DNA from: Dehalococcoidia bacterium
GTDB taxonomy: Bacteria > Chloroflexota > Dehalococcoidia > UBA3495
Direction: 5' to 3'
DNA length: 13,616 nt
Assembly (NCBI GenBank): GCA_002730485.1
Contig: PCAH01000109.1
Coordinates: 1 to 13,616, forward strand
In this document: piece after piece, positions 6,260 through 13,450 of the stretch
Layout: the number at the start of each line of letters is the position of its first letter
How positions within the stretch are numbered: position 1 is the stretch's first letter
Notes under the pieces: generated by a model
The model's input: the letters and a program-made list of their open reading frames with translations, nothing else
The model's database searches: none
Told to the model about the DNA's origin: nothing
Translations under genes and position numbers: made by a program

Positions 6260-6502
6260 TTGAAACGCCCTAAGTTTCATCCCCTGGACATGGTCCGAGT
6301 GCGTACGCCCGGACAACATGAAGAATTGGGAGCCAATCCTCCCGGCACTTTGATCATGGGCAGGACCGCCACTGTAGAGATCGCCGGCCTGATCAACGGC
6401 GCATCCTCCGCATCCGGAGATTCCATGGTCCCGGCCTACTTCATCAGAATCGACAACATGTCACCGATCCTGATTCACGAGCAGTGGTTGGAAGACGCCT
6501 AA
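6260..6502 (+). CDS. Hypothetical small protein, 80 residues, possible SH3-like barrel
   Basis: I do not recognise the family with confidence. The sequence has MVRVRTPG near the start, a Gly-rich turn, TATVEIAGLI in the middle and YFIRIDN...ILIHEQWLE at the end. This is a pattern of short beta strands ending in an E-x-W-L-E tail, like small SH3-fold proteins that bind partners rather than catalyse; that comparison is inference. There is no signal peptide and no cysteine. The start taken is TTG at 6260 with GGAG at 6246-6249. An ATG at 6290 (MVRVRT) is an alternative that would remove ten residues. The next + strand gene follows after about 110 bases. Confidence 0.65.
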   Translation: MKRPKFHPLDMVRVRTPGQHEELGANPPGTLIMGRTATVEIAGLINGASSASGDSMVPAYFIRIDNMSPILIHEQWLEDA

Positions 6503-6523
6503 CCCGCTACTCCTCTCCCCATT

Positions 6524-6557
6524 GTTTCCCTCTTTGCTCGTAATCGTTTCCCTCTTT
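6524..6557. repeat. Two direct copies of GTTTCCCTCTTT, 22 bases apart
   Basis: GTTTCCCTCTTT occurs at 6524-6535 and again at 6546-6557. The 22-base step is about two turns of the helix, so both copies would face the same side of the DNA. They lie just upstream of an AT-rich TATAGAAT (6574-6581) that could be a -10 region for the exported membrane protein gene, which suits a tandem operator. Confidence 0.5.
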
Positions 6558-6600
6558 TGAATTCAGGCATTCGTATAGAATAATCTGATGACGATTTGAT

Positions 6601-6605
6601 GGAGG
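6601..6605 (+). promoter_or_regulatory. Ribosome binding site that points to a non-ATG start
   Basis: GGAGG here is the only good Shine-Dalgarno before the exported membrane protein. It is seven bases from the CTG at 6613 and four from an ATT at 6610. The first in-frame ATG (6676) is 70 bases away and has no ribosome binding site. Confidence 0.6.
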
Positions 6606-6612
6606 CCTCATT

Positions 6613-7431
6613 CTGAAATCCGCCTCAAGCACCACCAAAGCAACCTCCCTATTCTTTGTCGCAGCCCTGTTACTCATGGTGGCGGTTTGGCTCGTTGCGC
6701 CAGCGGCCCATGCCCATGACGGCCCCCACGGCTGCGGCGGCCCCGAGATAATCATTGAAGGAGGGAACCCGTCTCCATTCACCCTTCCGCTCCAGGCCGA
6801 TGAATCCATTGAGATCGAACCCGACGCCGTACTCACCATCCGTGGAGTCAACCTTCCTGTGGATGCCCGTCTGCATTGGGGAGTCCAGGGGCTGGGATCA
6901 GAACTCGCGGGCAAAGACGTGCAGATATCCTCTGGCGTAACCACCATAGACGTGGCGGATTTCTCCGAACATGCCCGAGGTGTCTACGTGATCAAGGGCG
7001 CACTTTTCAGCGGGCCAATCGAACTCTGTTCCATACCCTTTGAGTTGAATGTCTCCGGGTTTGGCGGGACCACGGCCATGGCGGCCACCGGAGTTGCAGC
7101 GGTCGCAGGAGTCGGCGCCCTGGCTGGCGCGCCCCTGGCAGCCAATGGACTTAACGCCAAGCTGGATGCCAAGATTCAGGTTTCCCGACGTAGACCCAGG
7201 GGCTGGCGCAAATGGGTGCCGATTCCCGCCTGGAAACGCTCCATCTTCAGTACCTTCATAGGTGCGATAACGGGACTGGCCATCTCTGTGATCATGCAGC
7301 AGGCAGGTATTGAGCCACTGTCCCTGGCGAGCGCGGTCTGGGGCGTGGTCGCTGGCGGCGGCGCCAGCTTTGGGGTCGGCTATTCCTTGGGTGTGATAAA
7401 GACGTTCTTGAGAGCGCCAGTGGAGAACTGA
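6613..7431 (+). CDS. Exported protein with an extracytoplasmic domain and C-terminal membrane segments; likely CTG start
   Basis: I do not recognise the family. From CTG 6613 the 272-residue product begins with a full signal peptide: a basic stretch with two lysines, a hydrophobic core (SLFFVAALLLMVAVWLVAP) and an AHA cleavage site, giving a mature end HDGPHGCGG. An extracytoplasmic beta-rich domain of about 120 residues with two cysteines (C41, C139) follows. Then come a small-residue hydrophobic segment (about 153-179), a very basic loop (RRRPRGWRKW) and two more hydrophobic segments (about 210-229 and 237-266). Starting at the first in-frame ATG (6676) would lose the basic n-region. No ATG, GTG or TTG lies in frame between the upstream stop (6589) and 6676. 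A strong terminator follows the gene. Confidence 0.75.
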   Translation: MKSASSTTKATSLFFVAALLLMVAVWLVAPAAHAHDGPHGCGGPEIIIEGGNPSPFTLPLQADESIEIEPDAVLTIRGVNLPVDARLHWGVQGLGSELAGKDVQISSGVTTIDVADFSEHARGVYVIKGALFSGPIELCSIPFELNVSGFGGTTAMAATGVAAVAGVGALAGAPLAANGLNAKLDAKIQVSRRRPRGWRKWVPIPAWKRSIFSTFIGAITGLAISVIMQQAGIEPLSLASAVWGVVAGGGASFGVGYSLGVIKTFLRAPVEN

Positions 7432-7476
7432 CCAGTCCTTCAAATGGCCCATCGCCGAACCACGTTGTACAATTGG

Positions 7477-7517
7477 CGGGCGGAAAGACCTTGATAGACG
7501 GTCTTACGCCCGTTTTT
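7477..7517 (+). terminator. Intrinsic terminator
   Basis: CGGGCG (7477-7482) pairs with CGCCCG (7507-7512), and AAGACC (7485-7490) pairs with GGTCTT (7500-7505), around a 9-base loop. A small internal bulge (GA/A) separates the two stems, and TTTTT follows at 7513-7517. This is a textbook terminator, 45 bases after the stop of the exported membrane protein gene. It separates that gene from the VOC-racemase-selenoprotein operon. Confidence 0.85.
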
Positions 7518-7544
7518 GATTCACCCGTTTCTCAATCATCAAAT
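7516..7544 (+). promoter_or_regulatory. Weak candidate promoter for the VOC-racemase-selenoprotein operon
   Basis: TTGATT (7516-7521), 17 bases, then TCAAAT (7539-7544), each 4/6 to consensus, directly after the terminator and just before the GGAGG of the VOC gene. The terminator upstream means a promoter must lie in this short gap, and this is the best candidate. Confidence 0.3.
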
Positions 7545-7563
7545 CAATATCGACGGAGGAACC

Positions 7564-8019
7564 ATGGCCAACAGGATCAAGCACATTGCCCTTCAAACAG
7601 AGAACCCAGCCGAGACCGCCGAGTGGTACAAGACCGTGTTCGGCCTGGACGAACTACGCCGCTCTCCTGCCGAAACAGGCGAGGAAGGCGTCTGGCTGAC
7701 CGATGGTTACATCTATTTCGCAATTCTGAAGATGGGCTCCGAAGACGCCCCTAACCTGGGCGAAGGCTCTTCCACTGTGAAGGGAGTCCACCACATCGGC
7801 TTCTACGTGGATGACCTTGACGATGCGGTCTCCACCGTGGAAGACAACGGCGGCACAGAATGCCCCGGCAGCAGCAAGGCCAACCGCAAATACCAGGGTC
7901 CCGACGGACTGATGATCGATCTTCGGTTCCGAGGCTGGGACGAGCAGATACGCGCCCGCAGCACCCTCTATGAACTGACCGAAGCTCCTCCAGCCAAGAC
8001 CGCCGGAGCCGCTGACTAA
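7564..8019 (+). CDS. VOC (glyoxalase/bleomycin-resistance/dioxygenase) superfamily protein
   Basis: VOC proteins are small metal-dependent enzymes such as glyoxalases, epimerases and dioxygenases, built from two beta-alpha-beta-beta-beta repeats. This 151-residue protein shows the first repeat (IKHIALQTENPAETAEWYK, then FGLDEL) and the second (GVHHIGFYVDDLDDAVSTVE, then DGLMIDLRFRG). Candidate metal ligands are H7, H76 or H77, and D119 where many relatives have Glu. The ATG at 7564 is chosen because GGAGG lies at 7555-7559; an in-frame TTG at 7516 is less likely. It is the first gene of a + strand cluster, 35 bases before the racemase-like gene, so it may act on the same substrate or on its CoA ester. 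The exact reaction is not readable. Confidence 0.88.
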   Translation: MANRIKHIALQTENPAETAEWYKTVFGLDELRRSPAETGEEGVWLTDGYIYFAILKMGSEDAPNLGEGSSTVKGVHHIGFYVDDLDDAVSTVEDNGGTECPGSSKANRKYQGPDGLMIDLRFRGWDEQIRARSTLYELTEAPPAKTAGAAD

Positions 8020-8054
8020 GTCGCCCAGATATAAGCCATCAGGAGTGATGATCG

Positions 8055-8870
8055 ATGCCCGCAACCAAGCGCATAGGAGCATTGGTGCCCGCCACCAACC
8101 CCGTGGTGGAGCCGGATTTCTACCGAGTTCTGCCACCTGAGATCACCGTCCATTTTGAAAGGATGTTCAACGGCGATTGGGGTACCCAACCAAAGCAAGC
8201 TGAAAACACCGGCCATCAGATATCCATCTCCAGCGAGGAGGCGGCAACGGTGGACACCGCCCTCTTCGGCTTTGACGCTGACAAGATGAACGAGGATGTC
8301 AGCAGGGGCGCGCGGTCGCTCTCCAACATCAAGCCCGACATCCTGGTCTATGCCTGCACCTCCGGCACCTATCACAAGGGTTATATCCAGTTCGACCGTG
8401 AGATGTCCCAGGAGATGCAACTAGCCAGCGGTGTCGAGTCTATAACCGCGGTCGGTTCGTGCATCGAAGCGTTCAAACACATGGGCTCCAAGAAGCTCAG
8501 CATCGCCGGTCCCTACCGGCACTTCCACCTGCGCAACCGCCTAAAACCACTGCTTGAAGAAGCAGGGTTCGAGGTGCTAAGCGCCGACGGCGAACCGTGG
8601 ATGCAGGACTCCATGAACCCTCTGGAGATTGAAGAAGAGTCGGTGCAGACCATCATCGACTTTGTGCCGACGGTGGCCAAAGACGAAGCCGACACCATCT
8701 TCCTGCCTGGCACCGCCTGGCGGGGGCTGGACGCGGTGGAACCACTGGAGCAAAAGCTGGGCAAAACCGTCATTTCCGTGAACCAGGCCACCATCTGGCT
8801 AGCCCTTCGGCGTATCGGCTGGACCGAACCCATCCAGGGCTTTGGCAGCCTGCTCCGCAACCTTGAGTAG
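8055..8870 (+). CDS. Asp/Glu racemase superfamily protein, maleate isomerase/arylmalonate decarboxylase-like
   Basis: This superfamily uses one or two cysteines in a pseudo-symmetric site to racemise, isomerise (maleate cis-trans) or decarboxylate small acids. The 271-residue product has the family start IGALVPATNPVVEPDFYRVL, the first catalytic loop YACTSGTYHKG with C101, and the end motif LEQKLGKTVISVNQATIWLA. In the second catalytic loop, where relatives have a Cys, it reads IFLPGTAWRG, so Gly219 or Thr220 takes that place. Maleate isomerase has both cysteines and arylmalonate decarboxylase keeps only the second. This protein keeps only the first, so its chemistry may differ. AGGAG (8041-8045) precedes the ATG. 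The selenoprotein gene follows after 73 bases. Confidence 0.87.
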   Translation: MPATKRIGALVPATNPVVEPDFYRVLPPEITVHFERMFNGDWGTQPKQAENTGHQISISSEEAATVDTALFGFDADKMNEDVSRGARSLSNIKPDILVYACTSGTYHKGYIQFDREMSQEMQLASGVESITAVGSCIEAFKHMGSKKLSIAGPYRHFHLRNRLKPLLEEAGFEVLSADGEPWMQDSMNPLEIEEESVQTIIDFVPTVAKDEADTIFLPGTAWRGLDAVEPLEQKLGKTVISVNQATIWLALRRIGWTEPIQGFGSLLRNLE

Positions 8871-8943
8871 GGCCGGAAATCCGCCCAGGGCATGCCATTC
8901 GTAGTTACCATCATTCCCATTATCTGCCGAGAGAAGAACAATA

Positions 8944-10203
8944 ATGGTCCGACTTGAAACACTGGATGAAACCTTCGCATCGCACCTCCTGCACATTGAG
9001 TGTCCGGAGTACGATACCCAGCCCTGGGTCACCGGCCCGCCGCTGAATCAGCGCCGAGTGGCGATTATCTCTACTGCGGGTCTCCACCGTCGAGAGGACA
9101 CGCCGTTCCTGGTCCAGACCGACTCAGCAGGAGATTGGCCCGCTGATTACCGGGTGATTCCAAGTGACAGCCAGGCCGAAGACCTGGTCATGAGTCATCT
9201 CTCAACCAACTTTGACCGCACCGGCTTCCAGCAGGACTGGAACGTGGTCTTCCCCCTGGACCGTCTACGGGACCTGGCTGAATCGAACGTGGTAGGCAGC
9301 CTGGCGGATTACCATTACTCATTTATGGGGGCCGCCCACCCCCAACGCATGGAACCGTCGGCCCGGCACCTGGCTCCGCTACTCAAGGGAGATAACGTAG
9401 ACCTTGTCATGTTGGTGCCCGTTTGACCCGCCTGCACGCGCGCCGTTGGCGGGCTTGGACACTTCCTGGAAGAAGAAGGATTGGCAACAACTCAGATTAG
9501 CCTGATCAGGGAACATACCGTGCGAATGAAACCGCCCCGTGCGCTGTGGGTGCCCTTTGAACTGGGCCGTCCGCTGGGTGTGCCCAACGACGCTGCCTGG
9601 CAAACCCGGGTACTCCAGTCAGCCTTGGAACTCATCGAAGCTCCCGAAGGGCCAGTGTTGGTCGATTTTCCAGACGATGCTCCGGGGTCAAAAGAACCGA
9701 TGATCCTGGCCTGTCCAGTCAACTTCCCCGCCCCGGTCTCCGACCTGAACGACATGGAACAATTGAACGCTAATCTACAGAGAGAAGTGGGCGAACTGCG
9801 CTCCTGGTACAACCTGGCCGTAACCAAAAACAGCCGTACAACGTTCGGCGTGAGCGGCCTGGAACCGGAAGAAGTTGGGGCGTTCCTGGGGGCTTTCCTT
9901 GACGAAAGCATTCCCGAAAGCCCCCGCGACGACATGACGTCGTTCACCCTGCTGAAACTCGTCATCGAGGACCTGAAGGCTTACTACTACGAGGCCATGG
10001 CCGCCCAGCCTAGACATGCTGGTGCCACCGGAAAGATGTTGGCCGACTGGCTCTGGGGAGAAACAACCGCCGGCAAGGTCTTCTATGCGCTTCACGAGCA
10101 TTGGCGGGAGAGCGAAGATAGCAATAAGCGGCTATTCAGCAGGATCCTCTTGGTGCCGACGTCGTATCTGGCCGACTCCCCGTATCGGAGTGCACCAGTC
10201 TAG
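8944..10203 (+). CDS. GrdB/PrdB-like selenoprotein (glycine/sarcosine/betaine/D-proline reductase family), in-frame TGA = Sec161
   Basis: This is one gene of 419 residues plus stop, interrupted by a TGA at 9424-9426 in the same frame. The first half has the family's N-terminal blocks RVAIISTAGLHRREDTPFL, DYRVIPSD, LSTNFDRTGFQQDWNVVFPL and ADYHYSFMGA. Just before the TGA stands DLVMLVPV and just after it PACTRAVGGLGHFLEEEGL, giving a U-P-A-C redox motif like the U-x-x-C of GrdB. The second half continues with IREHTVRMKPPRALWVPFEL and LGRPLGVPNDAAWQ, the nucleotide-free C-terminal part known from the family. In GrdB the selenocysteine attacks a C-N bond and forms a selenoether. No partner subunits (GrdA, GrdC, GrdE, proline proprotein) are in the window, so the substrate here is open. 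Gene finders will split it at the TGA. Confidence 0.85.
9427..9454 (+). promoter_or_regulatory. Candidate bacterial SECIS element after the Sec TGA
   Basis: Directly after the TGA, GCGCGCC (9438-9444) can pair with GGCGGGC (9448-9454) with one G-G mismatch, leaving the loop GTT. The loop begins 18 bases after the TGA and starts with G, which fits the bacterial SECIS rule (16-37 bases away, short loop, G in the first two positions, at least 4 bp of upper stem). A rival fold pairs CCCGCC (9427-9432) with GGCGGG (9448-9453). Folding was done by hand. Confidence 0.55.
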
Positions 10204-10238
10204 GGTAGGGCCGTGATGTGGTGACGCGGAAGTCGGGC

Positions 10239-11516
10239 TTATCGCCCGTAAGCCATCTCTCTTTCTGGAACCGGCGCGGCAGGCTTCCGAGTCATCATGA
10301 AGAAGACTCCAGCCATTATGTAAATGGGCAAGAACGAGATTAGGACGACGGAATAACTGTCTGTCTTGTCGAACACCACACCAGCATAGATCGGAGTTAT
10401 CAGCATACCGATGTTGAAGACCACGCTGATTAGGCCCATCAGTGTGGCAAAGCTACTTCTGCCAAAGAAATTCCCCAGCGAAACCCAGTTCAGTGAACTG
10501 GTCCCCTGCTCTACCGCCATCAATACCACGAACAGGTAAACTGCTATGTTTCCGTCGATGGTCAACAAAGCCAACGTCGCCAGAGCGGCCGCCCCCATTC
10601 CGCTGCCCATCATCGGCTGCAACGGCCACTTGTCCCCCAGGAAACCCACGATCAGACGCAACGGTATGGACATCAGGAACATCAGGGAGAACATCAGTCC
10701 CGCCATCTCGTGAGACATTCCCTTCCAGACGAACATCTCCACCGCGTGAACCGACACGGTACCCCAGAGGCTGATCCTCAGCACGGAGCCGGTGAACAGT
10801 ATCCAGTAGGCCTTCGTACGTAGGGCCTGCCGCACGGTGAAGTCGACTGGCGCTACCGGCTCTTCCTCATCGCCTTCCACGGGGAATGGCAGGTCGGGGC
10901 CGATGCCCTCCCGCTCCGGTGAGTGTTTCACCAGCGAGGCCAACGGGATGACGATCAACCCCATGAATATCCCGGAGTAGAGCATCACGTCGCGCCAACC
11001 GATGGTGCTGACGCCCAGGGTGATCAGCGGCAGGATCGCCGCCCCGCCGGAGGAGAACCCGGTGATGCAGATGGACATGGCCAAAGACCGACGGCGGATG
11101 AACCAGCGGTTGACTGCACTTATCAGCACCTGCCCCAGACCGGAACTCTTGCCGACTCCGACCACGCCGACGAATATTACGATGAACAGGATGTAGTTGT
11201 GGACCCAGTGGAGGGCGATGAATCCGGAACTGGCCAGCAGCCCCCCAAAGATGATCATGGGGCGTGAACCGAACTTGTCTACCAGTCGGCCAACGATCGG
11301 GCCGGCGATACTGCCTTCGGCGCGAACCAGGCTGAAGATCAAAGCGGTTTGGGCGCTATTCAGGCCTAGGTCCCTTTTTATGGGGCCAAAGAAGATGCCG
11401 CTGCTATTGGAGAAGATACCGCCCGACAACGTTCCCAACAGGAAAGTCGAAGCCAGAACCCACCATCCGTAGTAGGCATTCTTGACCTTACGCGGCAGAG
11501 GCGCACGATTTAGCAT
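10239..11516 (-). CDS. Major facilitator superfamily transporter
   Basis: A 425-residue inner-membrane carrier with about twelve hydrophobic segments in two halves. Between segments 2 and 3 it has the MFS motif A (GRLVDKFGSRPM), with a shorter echo in the second half (VGFLGDKWP). A long acidic loop (EGDEEEPVAPVDF, about 215-227) joins the halves. The YYGWWV near the N-terminus is typical of the monocarboxylate/OFA-like branch, so an organic acid is the likely cargo; that is inference. No Shine-Dalgarno is seen before the ATG at 11516; a 10-base palindrome AGATATATCT touches it instead. It follows the crotonase gene by 77 bases on the same strand and ends convergently 35 bases from the selenoprotein gene. 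Confidence 0.92.
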   Translation of the reverse strand: MLNRAPLPRKVKNAYYGWWVLASTFLLGTLSGGIFSNSSGIFFGPIKRDLGLNSAQTALIFSLVRAEGSIAGPIVGRLVDKFGSRPMIIFGGLLASSGFIALHWVHNYILFIVIFVGVVGVGKSSGLGQVLISAVNRWFIRRRSLAMSICITGFSSGGAAILPLITLGVSTIGWRDVMLYSGIFMGLIVIPLASLVKHSPEREGIGPDLPFPVEGDEEEPVAPVDFTVRQALRTKAYWILFTGSVLRISLWGTVSVHAVEMFVWKGMSHEMAGLMFSLMFLMSIPLRLIVGFLGDKWPLQPMMGSGMGAAALATLALLTIDGNIAVYLFVVLMAVEQGTSSLNWVSLGNFFGRSSFATLMGLISVVFNIGMLITPIYAGVVFDKTDSYSVVLISFLPIYIMAGVFFMMTRKPAAPVPEREMAYGR

Positions 11517-11593
11517 AGATATATCTTGAAGTGGTTATTCCGATGGAAATCCACGATTAATATTCCCAACCATGATAATAACCCATCCGCCGG

Positions 11594-12379
11594 TTACCTG
11601 CCCTGCCAGACCGGCGGCCTCTTTTCTGAAAAGGCCTTGGGGCCCTCCGCCGCGTCCTCAGAACCCAGCACCTGGTTGCCCACCCTGGCGGTATATTCCA
11701 TTGATTCTTCCAAGCCATACCGACGCCAGAACTGGGCGGCCGCCTTGGTTCCCTGCACGGCCAAGGGTGCGTTAGCGCCGATCATCTCCGCGATCTGAAC
11801 CGCCCGGGGCATTAGGTCGTCCGGCTCCAAGACCTGATGGACAAACCCCAGCCGATGGGCTTCCTCAACGGCCAGGGTATCCCCGGAGAGCATCAGATAC
11901 TTGGCCTCGCCGTAGGGCATCAGCCGTGACAGGTTATTGATGGCGTAATTCGCCATGATGCCCCGCTTCACTTCAAACAGCCCAAAGTAGGCCTGGTTGA
12001 AGGCGATGCGGATATCACAGTCACAGGCGCGTTCCATGCCAGCGCCAATGGCCAGACCGTTCACGGCGGCAATGAACGGCTTTGGATGCCTGCCAAAGGG
12101 TTGGTTGCCCCGGTAACCATCTATTCTTTGCTCATCAGACAAAGCCGCCGTTTTGCTGGTATTGGCAGACATCTCTTTCAAATCTGCTCCGGCAGAAAAT
12201 GCCCGCCCGGCGCCGGTGAGTATGCCCACCCGCATCTCTGGGTCGGCGGCAAATTCATCTAACGCATCCCGCAATTCCTGGCGCATGGTCAGTCCCTGGG
12301 CGTTCAGCCGGTCCGGCCGGTCCATGGTGAAGATGGCGTAATTTCCTTCGGGAAATCTCTCGTACCGCAGGTCGGGCAT
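11594..12379 (-). CDS. Enoyl-CoA hydratase/isomerase family protein (crotonase)
   Basis: Crotonases act on acyl-CoA thioesters (hydration, isomerisation, C-C or C-X cleavage) using an oxyanion hole for the thioester carbonyl. The 261-residue product has the first hole motif AFSAGADLKEM (about 60-70), the second GLAIGAGMERA (108-118), and glutamates at E116 and E136 (FGLFEVKRGIM) matching the two catalytic glutamates of true enoyl-CoA hydratase. The C-terminal EGPKAFSEKRPPVWQGR is typical of the family. GGAGG lies six bases before the ATG at 12379. It is placed between the MetX-like hydrolase and the MFS gene, all on the minus strand, suggesting a catabolic operon. The true acyl group is unknown. 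Confidence 0.93.
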   Translation of the reverse strand: MPDLRYERFPEGNYAIFTMDRPDRLNAQGLTMRQELRDALDEFAADPEMRVGILTGAGRAFSAGADLKEMSANTSKTAALSDEQRIDGYRGNQPFGRHPKPFIAAVNGLAIGAGMERACDCDIRIAFNQAYFGLFEVKRGIMANYAINNLSRLMPYGEAKYLMLSGDTLAVEEAHRLGFVHQVLEPDDLMPRAVQIAEMIGANAPLAVQGTKAAAQFWRRYGLEESMEYTARVGNQVLGSEDAAEGPKAFSEKRPPVWQGR

Positions 12380-12394
12380 ATCAGTCCTCCAAGA

Positions 12395-12421
12395 ATTAAA
12401 GGGGTCTCTGATTAAAGGGGT
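12395..12421. repeat. Direct repeat ATTAAAGGGGT x2
   Basis: ATTAAAGGGGT appears at 12395-12405 and 12411-12421, a 16-base step, in the 57-base gap between the hydrolase and crotonase genes. It may be a chance duplication or a local expansion. No function is evident. Confidence 0.5.
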
Positions 12422-12436
12422 TCGTTTAGGCAGAAA

Positions 12437-13450
12437 TCAGCTGGCCAGAATCTCATTGATGGCGTCGTCAACGAACTTAGCATCCGGCGGGTTGAAGCCA
12501 GGCCCGCCGGCCAGATGTCCCCAGATGGATTCGATGGGTCGCAGTTCGGCGTTGGGCATCTGCGCCACCTCCAACTCGTTATCTTCTGGTGGGAAATACA
12601 GGTCGGTCCGTCCCGGCATCACTATCGCCTTGGCTTTGATTCCAGCCAGGGCCTGGCCAAAATCACCTGAGTATTTTTCATTGTTGCTGATGTCAGCGTT
12701 CTGCCAGGTCCAGACCATGGCCAGCAGGTCGTTGGCATCGGCGCTGGTCCTGCGGGCTTCCCAGAACCGGACCAAGTAATCCTCCAAAGACTCATAGCCC
12801 AGGTTAAGGTACACCTCTTCACGGTAGAAGGCCTGCGACACCGCCCAACCGGCATATACCCGGCCCATGGCTTTAAGTCCCGTAAGCGGTGGTTTCCCGT
12901 AGTTACCGCCAGCCCAGGCTGCATCCGCGGTGATAGCCGCTTTGACCCCTTCCAGGAAGACAAAATTATGCCTAGCCGTCTTGGCCGAACCGCAGATGGG
13001 CACTATCCGTTCCACCATCTCCGGGTAAAGACTTCCCCATTGGAAGGTCTGCTGAGCGCCCATGGACCAACCGACGACCAGGGCGATCTTTTCGATGCCA
13101 AATACTTCATTTACCAGCCGGTGCTGGGTGGAAACATTGTCGTACAGGCTGGTTTTGGGAAACCCCGCCCGGTCCTGGGGTGAAGCAGCGTTGCTGGGTG
13201 AACTCGAGACGCCGTTGCCAAACATATTCGGGACGATGATGAAGTACTTGCTTGGGTCCAGCGCTTTCCCCTCGCCGATCATTCCCTCGTTGTGGGTGTG
13301 CTGGCCGCCAAAGAACGTGGGGAATACAACCATGTTGTCTTTGTTCCCGTTCAACTGTCCGTAGGTTTTGTAGGCCAGTTTGGATCCAACCAGGGTTTCA
13401 CCCGACTGCAAAGGCAGGTCCCCCGCCTCAAATATCTCGTAATCCGGCAT
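12437..13450 (-). CDS. Alpha/beta hydrolase, MetX (homoserine O-acetyltransferase)-like
   Basis: The protein has the alpha/beta hydrolase fold of the MetX group: an N-terminal LAYKTYGQLN block, FGNGVSSSPSN, the nucleophile elbow VVGWSMGAQQTFQW with the catalytic Ser, an acid in GRTDLYFPPEDN and the histidine in IWGHLAGGPG. The three form a Ser-Asp-His triad (S132, D286, H315 counting from the GTG at 13459). At about 337-340 residues it is a bit shorter than typical MetX, so it may be a relative that hydrolyses or transfers acyl groups rather than a methionine enzyme. I use the ATG at 13450, since GAG lies eight bases before it; the GTG at 13459 would add three residues. It is first in a minus-strand set with the crotonase and transporter genes. 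Confidence 0.88.
   Translation of the reverse strand: MPDYEIFEAGDLPLQSGETLVGSKLAYKTYGQLNGNKDNMVVFPTFFGGQHTHNEGMIGEGKALDPSKYFIIVPNMFGNGVSSSPSNAASPQDRAGFPKTSLYDNVSTQHRLVNEVFGIEKIALVVGWSMGAQQTFQWGSLYPEMVERIVPICGSAKTARHNFVFLEGVKAAITADAAWAGGNYGKPPLTGLKAMGRVYAGWAVSQAFYREEVYLNLGYESLEDYLVRFWEARRTSADANDLLAMVWTWQNADISNNEKYSGDFGQALAGIKAKAIVMPGRTDLYFPPEDNELEVAQMPNAELRPIESIWGHLAGGPGFNPPDAKFVDDAINEILAS

Noticed and set aside
6507..6947. 146-codon minus-strand ORF opposite the exported membrane protein
   Set aside because: Low-complexity peptide with no recognisable motif. The + strand frame has a full signal peptide, membrane segments and a terminator.
9424..9426. TGA as a true stop or a nonsense mutation splitting a pseudogene
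   Set aside because: The frame is otherwise clean over 419 codons, the TGA lies at the exact Sec site of the family with U-x-x-C, and a SECIS-like hairpin follows. A sequencing error from TGC cannot be excluded from the sequence alone.
10234..10248. CGGGC/GCCCG hairpin between the convergent selenoprotein and MFS genes, as a two-way terminator
   Set aside because: Only 5 bp, no T run on either side, and the right arm lies in the MFS coding end, so pairing may be chance.
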